Positions 62,667 to 64,000 of a stretch of DNA of 64,000 bases are shown piece by piece. This DNA is from Delphinus delphis (taxonomy: Eukaryota; Chordata; Mammalia; Artiodactyla; Delphinidae): the NCBI RefSeq assembly GCF_949987515.2, contig NW_027192650.1, forward strand, positions 1,798,001 to 1,862,000, in the 5' to 3' direction. Each line of letters opens with the position of its first letter. Position 1 is the first letter of the stretch. The notes beneath the pieces are model-generated. The model was not told the DNA's origin. It did no database searches and saw only the letters and a program-made list of their open reading frames with translations. The translations under genes were made by a program, and so were the position numbers.

Positions 62667-64000
62667 ATGCATGTGGAACCCAAGTATGATCAACCATGTG
62701 AACGGGAGACGTGTTCAAATATGTCTCAGTTTTCCTCCCCTGGTACTCGGGTGCAACATTCCAGACGCTTTACTAACACTCTCCCCACTTGGAGAGTCAG
62801 CGCCTTTAACCTCCTGTTTGGCCCAGTTTGCAATTTCTGCGGAAGATGAACAGGAATAGCGAGAACCAATGAGAGACTAGCTGGAGGTGTCTGGACGGGC
62901 AAATTTAACTCTCATTTCCCACCAGGAAGAGGAAATAACCAAAGGCTCAGCGTGCCGTGCCGGAACCAGATTAGGGCCTGAAGCCATCCTGCGGTGTTGC
63001 GGCCAGGTCACAAGAAAGCGAGTTGAAGAAAGGAGCTCAGGGGCACTGTAATTCACAAACCTGCAGAGTTATAAATGACAGCTATCGTCAAAAATAGACT
63101 GAAGTAAGGCTGCCAAGAGGACTTGAAAGCGGGGCAGAATTGCAGGAAACCGATTTCAGGAGGTAGACTGGAATTGCATTGAAAGCATAGGAAAAGAGGC
63201 AGAACGTCCACAATGATGCACTTGGCCAAAAAGGGCGTATGCGTTTTTTCCTGAATATATTCAGGAAAAAACGCATACGCCCTTTTTGGCCAACCAAGCA
63301 AGCTTGCAAAGGAAATCTGCACTACAATGAAGTCTCACTTCCCCCCGGTCAAAAGGGCCATCTGAAAAAAGTGTAAAATCCAGAAACGCAGGACAGGCCA
63401 TGGAGAACTGGGAGCCTTGTTATGCTGATGGGCGGGATGTAAATTGCCAACAGACACTCGGGAGAAGTGTATCGTGTTTCCTGAAACATCTAAAAAACAA
63501 AGCAACAGAGCCTAGGGCACTTCCACTTATGGTCCTATAGCTTAGGGAAATTAAAATCAAAAAGACACAGCCACCCCAAAGTTTGGGACGCCTCTGTTTA
63601 CAAGAACCTCGTTTGCAGTACAAGTTCAACATCTCAGAAAGTGAAAAATGGATAAAGAAGTTGTGGTATTTACTTACAAAGCAATATCACTCAGCAATGA
63701 AATCTATGTCATCAGGCCCTTAGCAGCACAATGAGTGGATTCAGGTATGGTGATTCTAACTGAAATAAGTCACACAGAAAAAGAAACATCATAAGATATC
63801 AGTAATACACGGAATGTAAACTTGGCTACACAGGAACTGAATTACAGAACAGAACAGGGTCTCAAATTTAGAAAACCAACTTATGCTTGCTTAAGGGGAA
63901 AGGTGAGTTGGGGTGCTGCATAAAACCAGAGATTGAAATGAGCACAGATAAAGTTCCTTAAGTCAAATATGGAATAGACAAGAGCTACTCCTTGCTCAAC
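62667..64000. repeat. Satellite unit 40 (partial, right edge)
   Basis: Matches unit 31 up to 63,006, then differs. A 1-bp deletion lies in ATCGTCAAAAATAG near 63,090. Palindrome 63,222-63,293 is perfect. The right part has GAGCCTAGGGCACTTCC and GGGACGCCTCTG. The window ends at unit position 1334. Confidence 0.95.

Larger units (their letters stand above)
1..64000. repeat. Satellite DNA array, ~1.58-kb unit, 41 tandem copies (common cetacean satellite)
   Basis: The anchor ATGCATGTGGAACC recurs every 1,577-1,580 bp from 1508 to 62667, always in the same orientation, with one 1,169-bp interval. No sequence in the window falls outside the array. Unit length and the embedded cetartiodactyl-type L1 3' end fit the common cetacean satellite, which from established knowledge is about 1,579 bp in killer whale and other delphinoids and longer in other whales. 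Such arrays form constitutive heterochromatin. The species is an inference; the tandem repeat is directly visible. No stretch of the window holds a gene. Confidence 0.97.
50033..64000. repeat. Higher-order repeat copy 3: units A-I (units 32-40), cut by the window end
   Basis: From about 50,307 to about 63,006 this matches copy 2 at +14,213 bp with about 31 single-base differences by hand count. It departs from copy 2 at both ends. The first 160 bp of unit 32 carry a cluster of unusual substitutions, and unit 40 leaves the unit 31 pattern at 63,007 (CAGGTCACAAG instead of CAGCTCAAATG) and later resembles S-like units (GGGACGCCTCTG). Confidence 0.85.

Noticed and set aside
1..64000. CENP-B box (NTTCGNNNNANNCGGGN)
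   Set aside because: I looked for it on both strands of the unit and found none; GGTTCGGTGAGCAAATG fails at the conserved A and CGGG. No centromere role is claimed.

Overview
The whole window is one head-to-tail satellite DNA array, with no single-copy sequence and no gene. A unit of about 1,578 bp (1,577-1,580) is repeated throughout: 39 units with both ends in the window, one of them carrying a 409-bp deletion, plus a partial unit at each edge. I number them 0 to 40 and start each at the anchor ATGCATGTGGAACC. All units point the same way. I found no tRNA, rRNA, CRISPR array, operon or bacterial feature.

Organism: a mammal, very probably a toothed whale of the dolphin/porpoise/killer whale group. 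The unit length fits the common cetacean satellite, which from memory is about 1,579 bp in delphinoids and about 1.75 kb in other whales, and which has been reported to contain L1 sequence. The sequence supports this directly. From just right of a 72-bp palindrome (unit position about 629) to about unit position 1449, each unit is a decayed 3' end of a cetartiodactyl-type L1 retrotransposon: the last ~166 codons of ORF2, its stop codon and part of the 3' UTR. The remaining ~690 bp (unit positions 1-556 and about 1450-1578) I do not recognise.

Layout. Position 1 to about 24,765 (units 0-15) is a left domain of 1,577-1,579-bp units. It has a recurring trimer of types R, P and Q (units 4-6, repeated as 9-11), interspersed with types S and T, and the deleted unit 1. 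From 24,766 to the end (units 16-40) is a right domain of 1,578-1,580-bp units in higher-order repeats. Seven units A-G occur at 24,766-35,819, again at 35,820-46,873 (indistinguishable by eye over 11 kb), then two more units H and I. The nine-unit series then repeats from 50,033 to the window end with a shift of exactly 14,213 bp and scattered differences.

Each unit carries a 72-bp inverted repeat with no spacer, perfect in most units. The array's rearrangements and conversion-like patches lie on or beside it more often than expected: the unit 1 deletion ends in it, the junction that made the seven-unit duplication falls in a 178-bp interval spanning it, and 11 of the 31 differences I counted between the second and third higher-order copies lie within 75 bp of it. 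This palindrome-centred instability is the main observation worth following up. The 60-100-codon open frames that recur in every unit are by-products of the homogenised sequence and are not annotated as genes.
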